DNA of 21,373 bases, taken from assembly GCA_910584545.1 (NCBI GenBank), contig CAJUBC010000041.1, positions 1-21,373 of the forward strand, read 5' to 3'. Below are positions 5,760-14,401 of this stretch, in pieces. The notes below the pieces were generated by a model, which was not told the DNA's origin, did not search any database, and saw nothing but the letters and a program-made list of their open reading frames with translations. Position numbers and translations under genes: made by a program. This stretch comes from an uncultured Muribaculaceae bacterium. GTDB lineage: Bacteria > Bacteroidota > Bacteroidia > Bacteroidales > Muribaculaceae. Within the stretch, counting starts at the first letter, position 1; each line of letters begins with the position of its first letter.

Positions 5760-8213
5760 CTACATTTCCTCGCTGCCATATCCCCCTCCCTCTACCGGTT
5801 CTTCTATAGCGTTGAGCTTGTTTCGCTTCGCCTTCATATTGCCGAACGAGTATTTCACGGTGATGCGGAACGTGCGTCCGCCACGCCAGCGTTCGCTGGT
5901 CTGCTCGTAATCGGGACCGATTGTGGTATTGCGGAATCTGCGGGAATCGAAGAGATCGCGGCAGTTGAGCGAGACCGACCAGTCACCGAACACCTTGCGC
6001 AGACCGAGGTCGACGCTCCAGCCGCCCTGATGCGAGCCCTGGGCCTCCTTGTGCGCCGACGAATAGCGTCCCGTGGCCTGGAATGAAAGCTGCCAGGGAA
6101 GTTTCACGTTGGCCATCATGCGCGCGTCCCATGCGAAGCCGTTCTGGGCTTTGCCGGAGAGATTCACGGGGTCGCCGTTGTCTTTATGCATCACATAGCT
6201 CCATGCCGAGATATGGTTGTTGTAGAGATTGACGGTAGTGGTCAGGTCGAGCCATCCCTTGAACAGATTGTTCTTCGAGACCAGTTCCACACCGGAATTG
6301 ATTCTCGACGACACATTGGCCCATGAGGAATACATCACGTCGCCATCCATGTACGAGAGTCTGTTCATCACGTTGTCGGCGCTTCGCATGTAGGCGGAAA
6401 CCGAAATCAGATGGTATGTCCAGCTCTTGAGGTAGTTAAGCTCGAACGAGTTGGAGTATTCAGGTTCCAGTTCCGGATTACCGTACGACACCGATGTCGG
6501 GTCCGAGATGTCGCGGAAGGAATTGAGCTGACCGCCCCATGGACGGCGCACGCGCCGCGTGTAATTCAGCTGCAGTTCGTTGTCGCGCGGAAGTGCCAGC
6601 GACAGATACACAGAGGGGAAGAGAGCGAAATTGTTTTTCTTGAACAGCGGGGCATCCTGCTCCGCCTGGCCGTAGGAGAGGGAGCGGCTGCGCACCTGCC
6701 ATGCCTCGGCACGCAATCCACCCGAATAACTGAATATGCCGGTCTTTCCACCGAGCGTGAAGTAGAGGGCGGAAACGTAATTGTTGTATATGAATTTGTT
6801 GTAGAGGTCGGGATCGAGTTTCATGTCGCTTTCCGATGTCCCTCGCTTAGTGGTGTTGGGAGTGTTCTCGAAGCTGTAGTTACCGTTGAAACCGGCCTCT
6901 ATCTTCAGGTATTGGTTCAATACATTGGTATAGTCGAGCTTCGCTTCCCACGAATTGGTATTGATAGGCATCTCCTGCTCGCGGTAGGCGGACACATGCC
7001 TGTCATCCGACCAGGTCTCATCCTCGAGGTATGAATTCCAGCTCGGACCGCCCCAATGGTTGAAACCGACATTGGCGTCGAGCGTATGGGTGTCGCTCCA
7101 GCGGTGGGTGTAGCCGAACTCGCCATGAGCACCACGGTTGTCACTCTCGCTGCTTGAATGCTGAAGATTCGACATCCACTGGCCCGGCAAGGTAGATTTA
7201 AACCGGGTGTCGGACGCACCCCATCTGTGGCCGAACATACCGAAACCGTTGAGATAGAAGTCATCGTTGTCAGTCAGGTGATATGTAGCGCCCAGTCTTA
7301 GAAAGAGATTGTTGCCATGATTTCTGCCAGACCCCTCGGACAGCAGAGACGTTCCGTTGTCGAAGATTCTTTCCGTCCTGCTACCGTTGGTGTTGTGACG
7401 CATACGGAAACCTACGCTGGCGTATGTGTCCCATTTGGCTGTGTTCCAGTTGATGTTGGCCGACACGTTGCCACCGCCACGTGAGTTTGCCGATACCTCG
7501 GCGCTGCCGAAGTATCCGCCGCGGCGGTCTTTCTTAAGCACGATGTTGATGATTCCTGCCGTTCCCTCCGGGCTGTATTTCGCCGAAGGATTCGTGATCA
7601 CCTCGATTCTCTCGATGCTCTCCGCCGGAATCTGTTCCAGAATCTGGGCGCGGTTGTCGGCTGTAAGGCCTGAATCCTTGCCGTTGATCCAGACGGTGAC
7701 GGAGGAGTTTCCACGCAGCGACACCTCGCCGTCCTGATCAACCTCCACCGAAGGGATGGACTCCAGCAGCTCGCTGGCCGACTGACCGGCCGACGCGATG
7801 TTGGCGTCGACCTGGAATACCTTACGGTCGAGTTCGAAACGCATCTGCGACCTGACTCCCTCCACCACTACTTCCTTGAGAAGTTTGGCATCATCGGCGA
7901 GGTGAATCTCTCCGAGGTCGATATCGGTGCCCTTCACGCCCACGGGACGTTCCTGGTTGACCGACCCGACATTCATCACCTTTACTATATAGTTGCCGTC
8001 AGGCACACCTTTCAAAGTGAAATGGCCCTTCTCATCGGTAGAGGTGCTTATCTGCAACGGCTTACCCGTCGCGGCGTTGAAAATCTGAACAGTAACGAAA
8101 TCCATCGGCTCGCCGGTACTCTTGTTGCTGACGGTTCCCGTGATATTGCCTTTGGCACAGACGGCGAAGGAGACACAGAGCATGGCTCCCGCCGCTAATT
8201 CTCTTAACTTCAT
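5760..8213 (-). CDS. TonB-dependent-receptor-like outer membrane protein (OMP_b-brl_3 type)
   Basis: The 817-aa protein has a signal peptide (about 1-20), then a carboxypeptidase-regulatory-like domain (about 22-110, starting ITGTVSNKSTGEPMDFVTV). A plug-like region follows (about 125-235, with SASELLESIPSVEVDQDG, SVTVWINGK and IERIEVITNPSAKYSPEG), then a large beta-barrel to about residue 790. This order is that of the Bacteroidota outer-membrane-barrel family related to TonB-dependent receptors. No SusD-like partner lies next to it, so it is unlikely to be a SusC glycan importer; peptide, metal or siderophore uptake, or a stress-linked role, are all possible. The tail after the last barrel strand is short and polar (IEEPVEGGGYGSEEM). 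The ATG lies downstream of a set of inverted repeats (8266-8299) that may bind a regulator; no clean promoter is visible. Confidence 0.88.
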   Translation of the reverse strand: MKLRELAAGAMLCVSFAVCAKGNITGTVSNKSTGEPMDFVTVQIFNAATGKPLQISTSTDEKGHFTLKGVPDGNYIVKVMNVGSVNQERPVGVKGTDIDLGEIHLADDAKLLKEVVVEGVRSQMRFELDRKVFQVDANIASAGQSASELLESIPSVEVDQDGEVSLRGNSSVTVWINGKDSGLTADNRAQILEQIPAESIERIEVITNPSAKYSPEGTAGIINIVLKKDRRGGYFGSAEVSANSRGGGNVSANINWNTAKWDTYASVGFRMRHNTNGSRTERIFDNGTSLLSEGSGRNHGNNLFLRLGATYHLTDNDDFYLNGFGMFGHRWGASDTRFKSTLPGQWMSNLQHSSSESDNRGAHGEFGYTHRWSDTHTLDANVGFNHWGGPSWNSYLEDETWSDDRHVSAYREQEMPINTNSWEAKLDYTNVLNQYLKIEAGFNGNYSFENTPNTTKRGTSESDMKLDPDLYNKFIYNNYVSALYFTLGGKTGIFSYSGGLRAEAWQVRSRSLSYGQAEQDAPLFKKNNFALFPSVYLSLALPRDNELQLNYTRRVRRPWGGQLNSFRDISDPTSVSYGNPELEPEYSNSFELNYLKSWTYHLISVSAYMRSADNVMNRLSYMDGDVMYSSWANVSSRINSGVELVSKNNLFKGWLDLTTTVNLYNNHISAWSYVMHKDNGDPVNLSGKAQNGFAWDARMMANVKLPWQLSFQATGRYSSAHKEAQGSHQGGWSVDLGLRKVFGDWSVSLNCRDLFDSRRFRNTTIGPDYEQTSERWRGGRTFRITVKYSFGNMKAKRNKLNAIEEPVEGGGYGSEEM

Positions 8214-8265
8214 TATTGGGTTATCGATTGCGGATTACTGACTATACGGAAATGATATTCCCAGC

Positions 8266-8299
8266 CGGATATAAGAAACAATATCCACTGTTATATCCG
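8266..8299. promoter_or_regulatory. Inverted-repeat cluster upstream of the TonB-type receptor gene
   Basis: CGGATATAA (8266-8274) and TTATATCCG (8291-8299) are a perfect 9-bp inverted repeat with a 16-bp spacer. A third half-site, ATATCC (8281-8286), makes GGATAT-N8-ATATCC with the left arm. The cluster lies 53-86 bp upstream of the receptor ATG in a 143-bp AT-rich intergenic region. It looks like an operator; it could instead be an RNA hairpin in the leader. Confidence 0.45.
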
Positions 8300-8356
8300 A
8301 CAAAAGACAACCGTGAAAGTTAATTCGGAATATGTTAAAAAATATGTTAATGTTAA

Positions 8357-9829
8357 TCAGGGCTGATGCTTCTTGAGTACCGGCTCGCAGGTTAGGCCAA
8401 CTCCGAGCTTGCGGAAAATCTTGCGGTCCACTTCGGAGAGCATCACGGTGGAATGCACCTGACATCCGCGGAATTCAGGCAGTTTCTCGAGGGCGCGGCG
8501 GCACCGCTCGTCGGCCTGCGACAGCACCGAAAGAGCCACGAGCACCTCGTCGGTATGCAGGCGCGGATTATGGCCCCCGAGATATTCGGTCTTGGTTTTC
8601 TGAATCGGCTCGATCATTTCCTGCGGGATAAGCTTAACATTATGGTCGATTCCGGCGAGATGCTTGGTGGCGTTGAGGATCAGGGCCGCGCTCGGGCCGA
8701 GAAGCTCCGAGGTCTCGGATGTGATGATTGTTCCGTCGGGAAGCTCGATCGCCGCACATGGATTTCCGCAGCGGTCCCGGCGCTCCTTGGCGGCCACGGT
8801 GACGCGGCGGGTATCGGTGTTGATACGCGCCTGATTGAAGAGCAGCCGTATTTTCTGAATCTCGTCACCGTTGTCCTTGCCGCTCGCGAATTTGTTGGTC
8901 GCGTCGTAATAGCGTCGGATTATCTCGTCGCGGCTCGCCTTGCAGCACACCTCATCGTCGTCGATGCAGAAACCCACCATGTTCACACCCATATCCGTAG
9001 GCGACTTGTAGGGATTCTCTCCGTAGATTCCCTCGAAAAGCGCGTTGAGCACGGGGAAAATCTCGATGTCGCGGTTGTAGTTGATGGCGGTCTTGCCATA
9101 AGCCTCCAGATGGAAAGGGTCGATCATGTTGACATCGTTAAGGTCGGCGGTGGCAGCCTCGTAGGCGATGTTGACCGGGTGTTTCAGTGGAAGGTTCCAT
9201 ACAGGGAAGGTCTCGAACTTGGCGTATCCAGCCTCCACCCCCCGGCGGTTCTCATTATATAATTGGGATAGACATACGGCCATCTTTCCCGATCCGGGAC
9301 CGGGAGCGGTGACGATCACGAGAGGGCGTTCGGTCTCGATGTAGTCGTTCTTACCGAAGCCGGCGTCGCTGGCAATGAGATCCACACCGTGGGGATAGCC
9401 GTCGATAAGATAGTGTACATAGCTTTTTATACCCAGACGCTCAAGACGCTTGCGGAAATCATCGGCGGCGCGTTGGCCGCTGTAATGGGTGATGACCACG
9501 CTCCCCACCATGAAGCCGCGTCCCATGAAGGCCTCCCGCAGACGAAGCACGTCCTCGTCGTAAGTGATACCGAGATCGGCGCGGACCTTGTTCTTCACGA
9601 TATCCTCTGCGCTAATCACAATGACAATCTCGATCTGGTCGCGGAGCTGGGCGAGCATCCTCAGCTTCGAATCGGGCTTGAAGCCGGGCAACACGCGGCT
9701 GGCATGGTAGTCGTCAAACAGTTTACCGCCAAGTTCCAGATACAGCTTACCGCTGAATTTTTCGATACGTTCCCTGATGTGCTCCGATTGAATCCGGATA
9801 TACTTCTCATTGTCAAAGCCTTGCCTCAT
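8357..9829 (-). CDS. UPF0371/DUF1846 family protein
   Basis: The 490-aa product opens with GFDNEKYIRIQSEHIRERI and carries FSGKLYLELGGKLFDDYHA (25-43) and YPHGVDLIASDAGFGKNDYI (145-164), which I recognise as the DUF1846 family. A loop TAPGPGSGKMA (174-184) resembles a nucleotide-binding P-loop. The family is widespread in Firmicutes, Actinobacteria and Bacteroidota, and its function is, to my knowledge, not settled. No signal peptide or membrane segment is seen, so it is cytoplasmic. The protein is of full family length. It has a good -7 box on the minus strand (9878-9871) and stands alone; the next gene on that strand (the TonB-type receptor) is 143 bp further on and probably separately controlled. 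Confidence 0.88.
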   Translation of the reverse strand: MRQGFDNEKYIRIQSEHIRERIEKFSGKLYLELGGKLFDDYHASRVLPGFKPDSKLRMLAQLRDQIEIVIVISAEDIVKNKVRADLGITYDEDVLRLREAFMGRGFMVGSVVITHYSGQRAADDFRKRLERLGIKSYVHYLIDGYPHGVDLIASDAGFGKNDYIETERPLVIVTAPGPGSGKMAVCLSQLYNENRRGVEAGYAKFETFPVWNLPLKHPVNIAYEAATADLNDVNMIDPFHLEAYGKTAINYNRDIEIFPVLNALFEGIYGENPYKSPTDMGVNMVGFCIDDDEVCCKASRDEIIRRYYDATNKFASGKDNGDEIQKIRLLFNQARINTDTRRVTVAAKERRDRCGNPCAAIELPDGTIITSETSELLGPSAALILNATKHLAGIDHNVKLIPQEMIEPIQKTKTEYLGGHNPRLHTDEVLVALSVLSQADERCRRALEKLPEFRGCQVHSTVMLSEVDRKIFRKLGVGLTCEPVLKKHQP

Positions 9830-9870
9830 CTGATAAATCTTTAGCTATAAAATTGTACAGAATTAAAGTG

Positions 9871-9878
9871 CAAAATTA
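9871..9878 (-). promoter_or_regulatory. -7 box for the DUF1846 gene
   Basis: The minus strand reads TAATTTTG, a full TAnnTTTG match, 42 bp upstream of the ATG at 9829. No TTTG-like -33 element lies at the expected 19-21 bp, so the promoter may be weaker or activator-dependent. Confidence 0.5.
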
Positions 9879-9922
9879 AGGAATTTTCAGGGATTTCGGG
9901 CCTGATTACGCTAAAAATCAAC

Positions 9923-9930
9923 TAAATTTG
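9923..9930 (+). promoter_or_regulatory. -7 box for the SprT-like gene
   Basis: TAAATTTG matches TAnnTTTG fully and lies 20 bp before the ATG at 9951, implying a leader of about 14 nt. The -33 region is a poor match. It is divergent from the DUF1846 promoter, with the two -7 boxes 44 bp apart. Confidence 0.5.
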
Positions 9931-9950
9931 CACAAAAGTTAAAGCAACCC

Positions 9951-10646
9951 ATGCGAGCCACACACCAGTTCATCACGGAAAAATACCACGAGTTCAACCG
10001 TTCCATTTTCAACGGGACACTTCCCGAGGTAAGGTTGACCATCTCCAACGCCAAGACACGTCTCGGCTATCTGAAATTCAAGATGCTGACACCGTGGCAA
10101 AAGCCGAAAGCCGAGCATTTCACGCTCGCGGTGAGCCGCTACTACGAGGTGGAGCAGTCGGAACTCGAAGATACCCTCATCCATGAGATGATCCATCTCT
10201 ATCTCCACTGGACCGGCAAGAACGACGAGACTCCCCACGGTCCCAATTTCCGGACCATGATGGAAACCGTGAACCGTCGTCATGGACGGCACATCACGGT
10301 TAGCAGCCGGACCTCGAAACAGAAGACAGAGTCCGACACCAACATACGCCGGCATTATATCACCGTGGTCAGTATGCGCGGAGGGGAACGCGTTCTGGCC
10401 GTCTGCGCCCGCACGCGCATCTTTTATCTTGACGACATGCTGAGCAGGACACCGGGAATGGAGAACCGGGAATGGTACGTATCCACCGATCCCTGGTTCA
10501 ACAGGTTTCCCTCGGTGCGGACTCTGAAACTCTACAGGGTGCCGGATCAGCAGAAACTCGACAGCCTGCTCACCGCGTCCATCCGCTGCGAGATTGCCGG
10601 CAACATATTCAGACCCATACCGCACGGCAAACAAAAAATTTTTTGA
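9951..10646 (+). CDS. SprT-like zinc metalloprotein
   Basis: The 231-aa product carries the SprT-like core: FNRSIFNGTLPEVRLTISN (15-33) and the zinc motif HEMIH (HExxH, residues 78-82, with E79 the likely catalytic acid), followed by HGPNFRTMM, whose His is a plausible third ligand. SprT-like domains are also found in the eukaryotic DNA-protein crosslink protease SPRTN; bacterial members are largely uncharacterised. The C-terminal part (about 120-231) is basic and aromatic, has no zinc-ribbon cysteine set, and is typical of the Bacteroidota members. No signal peptide is seen, so it is cytoplasmic. The likely leader is only about 14 nt. The stop codon overlaps the -33 element of the lptD-like gene promoter. 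Confidence 0.85.
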   Translation: MRATHQFITEKYHEFNRSIFNGTLPEVRLTISNAKTRLGYLKFKMLTPWQKPKAEHFTLAVSRYYEVEQSELEDTLIHEMIHLYLHWTGKNDETPHGPNFRTMMETVNRRHGRHITVSSRTSKQKTESDTNIRRHYITVVSMRGGERVLAVCARTRIFYLDDMLSRTPGMENREWYVSTDPWFNRFPSVRTLKLYRVPDQQKLDSLLTASIRCEIAGNIFRPIPHGKQKIF

Positions 10647-10672
10647 TGTTTCTGCAATATGTGCTAACTTTG
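10642..10672 (+). promoter_or_regulatory. Bacteroidota-type promoter for the LptD-like gene
   Basis: TTTG (10642-10645) and TAACTTTG (10665-10672) are spaced 19 bp apart, a full match. The -33 element lies across the TGA (10644-10646) of the SprT-like gene. The predicted leader is about 79 nt. Confidence 0.8.
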
Positions 10673-10757
10673 CATAGACTTTCGGCAACGAGATTCGCTG
10701 CATCCCCGCGCCGCAGGCAATTCCATAAAGAACAAAAGAAAGGACAAAAGCCAATAA

Positions 10758-13553
10758 TTGAGGCGATTCTTATTCTATATCATAGTGGCGGTGGCGGCAA
10801 TCGGCATCGCCTACTCGCAAGGCCCTGATCCGAAGGCTCCGGCTTCCCGGCGCGCTCCGGAATCCGACTCTATCGCCACGACGGAGCCGGATTCGTCGCG
10901 TCCGTCCGGAATCGACCTGCTGCGGGGCCGGAGTCCACTCGACGGCGACTCCGCCGCCATCGACTCCCTGCACACGGACTCCACACGCATACGCCTCTCG
11001 AAAATCGACCGCAGCAAGGTTGACATTGAGTCTACGGTTACTTTCAACGCCAAGGATTCACTCGTGCTCAACGGACTCGACCGCGCTTTCCTTTATGGCG
11101 ACGGAACCGTTGAATACCAGGACTTCAAGGTGAATTCCGCCAAAATACAGATGGACCTCGATTCAAGCACCGTCTATGCCACAGGCATGCTCGACTCCAT
11201 AGGGGAACTCACCTCCACTCCCGTGTTCCAGGATAAATCTGGCGAATACGAATCGAAGACCATGAAGTATAACTTCAAGACCCAGAGGGGATACATCACC
11301 GAAGTCATCACAGAGCAGCAGGACGGCTACCTCACCGGAGGCAAGGCGAAGCGCACCGAGGATGGAGCTTTCTTCGTGGAAGACGGCAAGTACACCACCT
11401 GTGAGGACCACGAGCATCCTCACTTCTACTTCCAGCTGACCAAGGCCAAGGTAAGGCCCAAGAAAGATGTGGTGACAGGCCCCGGCTATATGGTGCTCGC
11501 CGATGTGCCGCTCCCGCTCGCGCTCCCCTTCGGGTACTTCCCGTTCTCTGAAAAATACTCCAGCGGAGTCATATTTCCCACCTTCGGCGACGACTTCAAC
11601 CGGGGATTCTATCTTCGCGACGGCGGTTACTACTTCGCCATCAACGACAACGTGGACCTCGCCCTGCGCGGCGAGATATACACCAAGGGCAGCTGGGGAC
11701 TCTCGGGACATCTCAACTACGTGAAACGCTATAAGTTCCGAGGCTCCTTCGACATCTCTTTCCTCAACACCGTGACCGGCGACAAGGGAACCCCGGACTA
11801 CAACAGCATGCGTAACTTCCAGGTGGTGTGGAGCCACTCGCAGGACGCCAAGGCCAACCCGAACCTGAACTTCTCGGCATCGGTGAACTTCGCCACCTCC
11901 GGCTACACGCGCAACGACCTCAACTCTTACTACAACCAGAACTTTACGGAAAACACCAAATCATCCACCGTCAACCTCACGTACCGTTTCCCCGGCTCGA
12001 AATGGAGTCTCTCCGCCACCGCCAACATAGCCCAGCGCACCCAGGACTCTACCCTGCAAGTATCGTTCCCCAACCTGAACATCACCATGTCGCAGACGGC
12101 ACCCTTCAAGCGGAAAAGAGCCGCAGGTGCAGAACGCTGGTATGAGAAAATCAAGCTATCCTACTCGGGCCAGTTCCAGAACTCGCTGACCTCGGGTCAG
12201 GATGAGTTCTTCAAGAAAAGCCTGATCAAGGACTGGCGCAACGGCATGAGGCATTCCGTGCCCGTCAGCGCCACGTTCTCCCTCTTCAAATACCTCAACG
12301 TGTCACCATCCATCTCCCTGAACGACAGGATGTACACCTCCAAAATCAGGCGGCAGTGGGACACGCAGGCGTCGCGAGAGGTGCAGGACACCACTTACGG
12401 ATTCTACAACATCTTCGACTTCAACCTCTCCATGGGATTCGACACGAAAATCTATGGATTCTGGAAACCGATGAAATTCCTCGGCGACAAGGTGGAGATG
12501 ATCCGCCACGTCCTCACCCCGACCGTATCGTTCAACTGGAACCCTGACTTCGGAATGCCCGGATGGGGAATCTACGACCACTATACCTATATCGACGCCC
12601 AGGGCAACGAGCAGCGCCGCGACTATTCCTACTTCAACCACGGAATCTTCGGCGTGCCGGGCCGCGGACGGCAGGGGGCGGTATCGGTCAACCTCGCAAA
12701 CAACCTCGAGATGAAGGTGAAAAGCGACAAGGACTCGACCGGAGTCAAGAAAGTGTCGCTCATCGAGAACCTGTCGCTGTCGCAGAGCTACAACTTCGCC
12801 GCGGACTCGCTCAGGCTATCCCCTCTGCAACTCAGCGTGATGCTCCGTCTCGTCAAGAACTTCAACCTGAATTTCAACACCACCTGGGACCCCTACTCCT
12901 ACCGCGTCAACGCCTCGGGGACCCCGGTGCAGGTGGACCGCTACTGCTGGCAGGACCACCGCTTCCTGCAGCTGTCCTCATTCGGCACAAGCTTTTCTTA
13001 CACCTTCAACAACGACACCTTCCGACGCAAGAAGGATTCCGGAGGTGACAGCCGCGACAACAATGACTTAGGAGATGAGGATGAAGACCAGCCGACCGAG
13101 CATGAGAGTTTCGCCGACATGGCCAACGAAAAACGACGCCGAAAACGAGGCGAGGACACCGGTGCAAGCGACTCCGACGGCTACGCCAAGTGGAATTTCC
13201 CATGGAGCGTGTCGGTGAACTATTCGGTAAGCTACGGCTACGGCGACTTCAACTATGAGAAGATGCGCTGGAACGGACGATGGACCCAGAACCTGTCGAT
13301 CAGCGGCAACGTGCGTCCCACGAAAAACTGGAATTTCTCGTTTTCAGCCTCCTACGACTTCCAGGCACACAAAATCGCCTACATGAACTGCTCCATCTCG
13401 CGCGACCTGCACTGCTTCACCATGTCGGCCTCGTTCGTGCCCGTAGGCCCCTACAAATCCTATAATTTCCACATCGCCGTGAAATCCTCGTTGCTCAAGG
13501 ACCTCAAGTACGACCAGCGCTCTCAGACCAACAACGGCGTGCAGTGGTATTGA
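10758..13553 (+). CDS. lptD: LptD-like LPS assembly outer membrane protein
   Basis: The 931-aa protein has a signal peptide (RRFLFYIIVAVAAIGIAYSQG) and a Pro/Ser-rich linker. A periplasmic OstA/LptD-type beta-jellyroll follows (about 50-235, with repeated strands such as FLYGDGTVEYQDFKVNSAKI and a YTTCEDHEHPHF segment around C215), then a large barrel to the C terminus. It would be the outer membrane pore placing LPS or lipooligosaccharide in the outer leaflet, receiving it from the Lpt bridge. The start is TTG at 10758: TAA occupies the codon just before it and the signal peptide begins at once, so no upstream start is possible. Residues about 757-809 form a highly charged, acidic-then-basic low-complexity insert, probably a barrel loop. 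No LptE or other lpt gene is adjacent, as is usual in this phylum. Confidence 0.85.
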   Translation: MRRFLFYIIVAVAAIGIAYSQGPDPKAPASRRAPESDSIATTEPDSSRPSGIDLLRGRSPLDGDSAAIDSLHTDSTRIRLSKIDRSKVDIESTVTFNAKDSLVLNGLDRAFLYGDGTVEYQDFKVNSAKIQMDLDSSTVYATGMLDSIGELTSTPVFQDKSGEYESKTMKYNFKTQRGYITEVITEQQDGYLTGGKAKRTEDGAFFVEDGKYTTCEDHEHPHFYFQLTKAKVRPKKDVVTGPGYMVLADVPLPLALPFGYFPFSEKYSSGVIFPTFGDDFNRGFYLRDGGYYFAINDNVDLALRGEIYTKGSWGLSGHLNYVKRYKFRGSFDISFLNTVTGDKGTPDYNSMRNFQVVWSHSQDAKANPNLNFSASVNFATSGYTRNDLNSYYNQNFTENTKSSTVNLTYRFPGSKWSLSATANIAQRTQDSTLQVSFPNLNITMSQTAPFKRKRAAGAERWYEKIKLSYSGQFQNSLTSGQDEFFKKSLIKDWRNGMRHSVPVSATFSLFKYLNVSPSISLNDRMYTSKIRRQWDTQASREVQDTTYGFYNIFDFNLSMGFDTKIYGFWKPMKFLGDKVEMIRHVLTPTVSFNWNPDFGMPGWGIYDHYTYIDAQGNEQRRDYSYFNHGIFGVPGRGRQGAVSVNLANNLEMKVKSDKDSTGVKKVSLIENLSLSQSYNFAADSLRLSPLQLSVMLRLVKNFNLNFNTTWDPYSYRVNASGTPVQVDRYCWQDHRFLQLSSFGTSFSYTFNNDTFRRKKDSGGDSRDNNDLGDEDEDQPTEHESFADMANEKRRRKRGEDTGASDSDGYAKWNFPWSVSVNYSVSYGYGDFNYEKMRWNGRWTQNLSISGNVRPTKNWNFSFSASYDFQAHKIAYMNCSISRDLHCFTMSASFVPVGPYKSYNFHIAVKSSLLKDLKYDQRSQTNNGVQWY

Positions 13554-13624
13554 CAAACACATTGACCCAGCCCGGTTTCGCACTTTTTATCGGTTCGGAA
13601 AGCCTCGGATTCAAAAAATTTTAT

Positions 13625-13632
13625 TATCTTTG
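13625..13632 (+). promoter_or_regulatory. -7 box at the head of the zapA-rny-ricT cluster
   Basis: TATCTTTG is a full TAnnTTTG match located 15 bp before the ATG at 13647, implying a leader of under 10 nt. No strong -33 box is seen 19-21 bp upstream. It is the only good promoter before the five-gene cluster that ends at 17694. Confidence 0.55.
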
Positions 13633-13646
13633 TAAAAATTTGGCAG

Positions 13647-13955
13647 ATGACGACTTCCAACGGCAGCCAATCGCTACAGAATACCCTTGAAATCCTCAAA
13701 GGTAGAATCGATGCACTCGTCGCGCGGAACAGAAGCCTCCTACTCCGGATCAGTTCTCTCGAAGAGGAGAACGAAGACCTCCGGAAAAAAGCGGAGGAAG
13801 CTTACGCCGAACGCGACCGCGCCCGTCTCGACGCCGAGTTCCTCGCCGTATCGCATGAACTCGCCGACGATGCCGACGACCTCGTTGCCGCACGTCGCCA
13901 TATAGCCGGATTGATCCGCAACATCGACCGTTGCCTTGAGATTCTCAAGGAATGA
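13647..13955 (+). CDS. Short coiled-coil protein upstream of zapA
   Basis: The 102-aa product is almost entirely heptad-patterned: LQNTLEILKGRIDALVARNRS leads into a Glu/Lys/Arg-rich coil (about 30-70), then a second helix with LVAARRHIAGLIRNIDRCLEI. There is no signal peptide, so it is cytoplasmic. It lies 11 bp upstream of zapA, as a small coiled-coil gene commonly does in Bacteroidales. By size, coiled-coil content and partner it could act like ZapB, which binds ZapA and stabilises the Z-ring, but sequence alone does not show homology. A division role is inferred from context. Confidence 0.75.
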   Translation: MTTSNGSQSLQNTLEILKGRIDALVARNRSLLLRISSLEEENEDLRKKAEEAYAERDRARLDAEFLAVSHELADDADDLVAARRHIAGLIRNIDRCLEILKE

Positions 13956-13966
13956 AATGAAGGAAG

Positions 13967-14254
13967 ATGAACGACTCGGAAAATATCAAAATGAACCTCA
14001 ATATAGGCGGTCAGCGAATCACGCAGACCGTCCCGTTCCGGAATCAGGACTTCGTGAGGGATGTCGAAAAAGAAGTCGACAGGCTCTACACCGCTTGGCG
14101 CAGAGAGTTCGCGAAGAAGACTGACAAGGAGATCCTCGCAATGGTGGCATATCAGTTTGCCTATTTCTATTGCGAACTTAAGGATGAGTACGCCAAGGCC
14201 GCCACACTCGCCGACGAGTGCATTCTGGCCGCGGAGCAAGACCAAGGCTCCTGA
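13967..14254 (+). CDS. zapA: Cell division protein ZapA
   Basis: The 95-aa product has the ZapA pattern: a short N-terminal strand pair (KMNLNIGGQRITQTVPF), a conserved RDVEKEVDRLYTAWRREF helix, and a long amphipathic C-terminal helix (DKEILAMVAYQFAYFYCELK). ZapA dimers or tetramers crosslink FtsZ protofilaments at mid-cell. The start is ATG 13967, 11 bp after the stop of the coiled-coil gene. A 147-bp gap separates it from rny; it carries a possible RNA fold but no promoter I can identify, so read-through into rny is likely. Length is normal for the family. Confidence 0.88.
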   Translation: MNDSENIKMNLNIGGQRITQTVPFRNQDFVRDVEKEVDRLYTAWRREFAKKTDKEILAMVAYQFAYFYCELKDEYAKAATLADECILAAEQDQGS

Positions 14255-14260
14255 TTTTTC

Positions 14261-14358
14261 CATATTGACACCGTTCCATCGTTTTCATTCCTCCGGCACC
14301 GACAGGACCGGTCATCTGTTGCCATGCCCTCCATCGCAAAGGCGTAAGTATCAACATG
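14261..14358 (+). ncRNA. Candidate structured RNA in the zapA-rny gap (6S-like architecture)
   Basis: CATATTGACAC (14261-14271) can pair with GTATCAACATG (14348-14358), 9 of 11 positions with two A/C mismatches. Inside is a terminal hairpin: GGCA (14295-14298) with TGCC (14325-14328), then CGACAG (14300-14305) with CTGTTG (14316-14321), 10-nt loop. Between the two stems lie large unpaired arms of 23 and 19 nt. Closing stem, open bubble and terminal stem recall 6S RNA, which elsewhere sits beside zapA, but I see no promoter or terminator of its own and it is shorter than classical 6S. It could be a leader element of rny instead, or chance pairing. Confidence 0.3.
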
Positions 14359-14401
14359 TCTAAAAACGAAAACCTATTATAAAAACTACATTTAATCAGA
14401 T

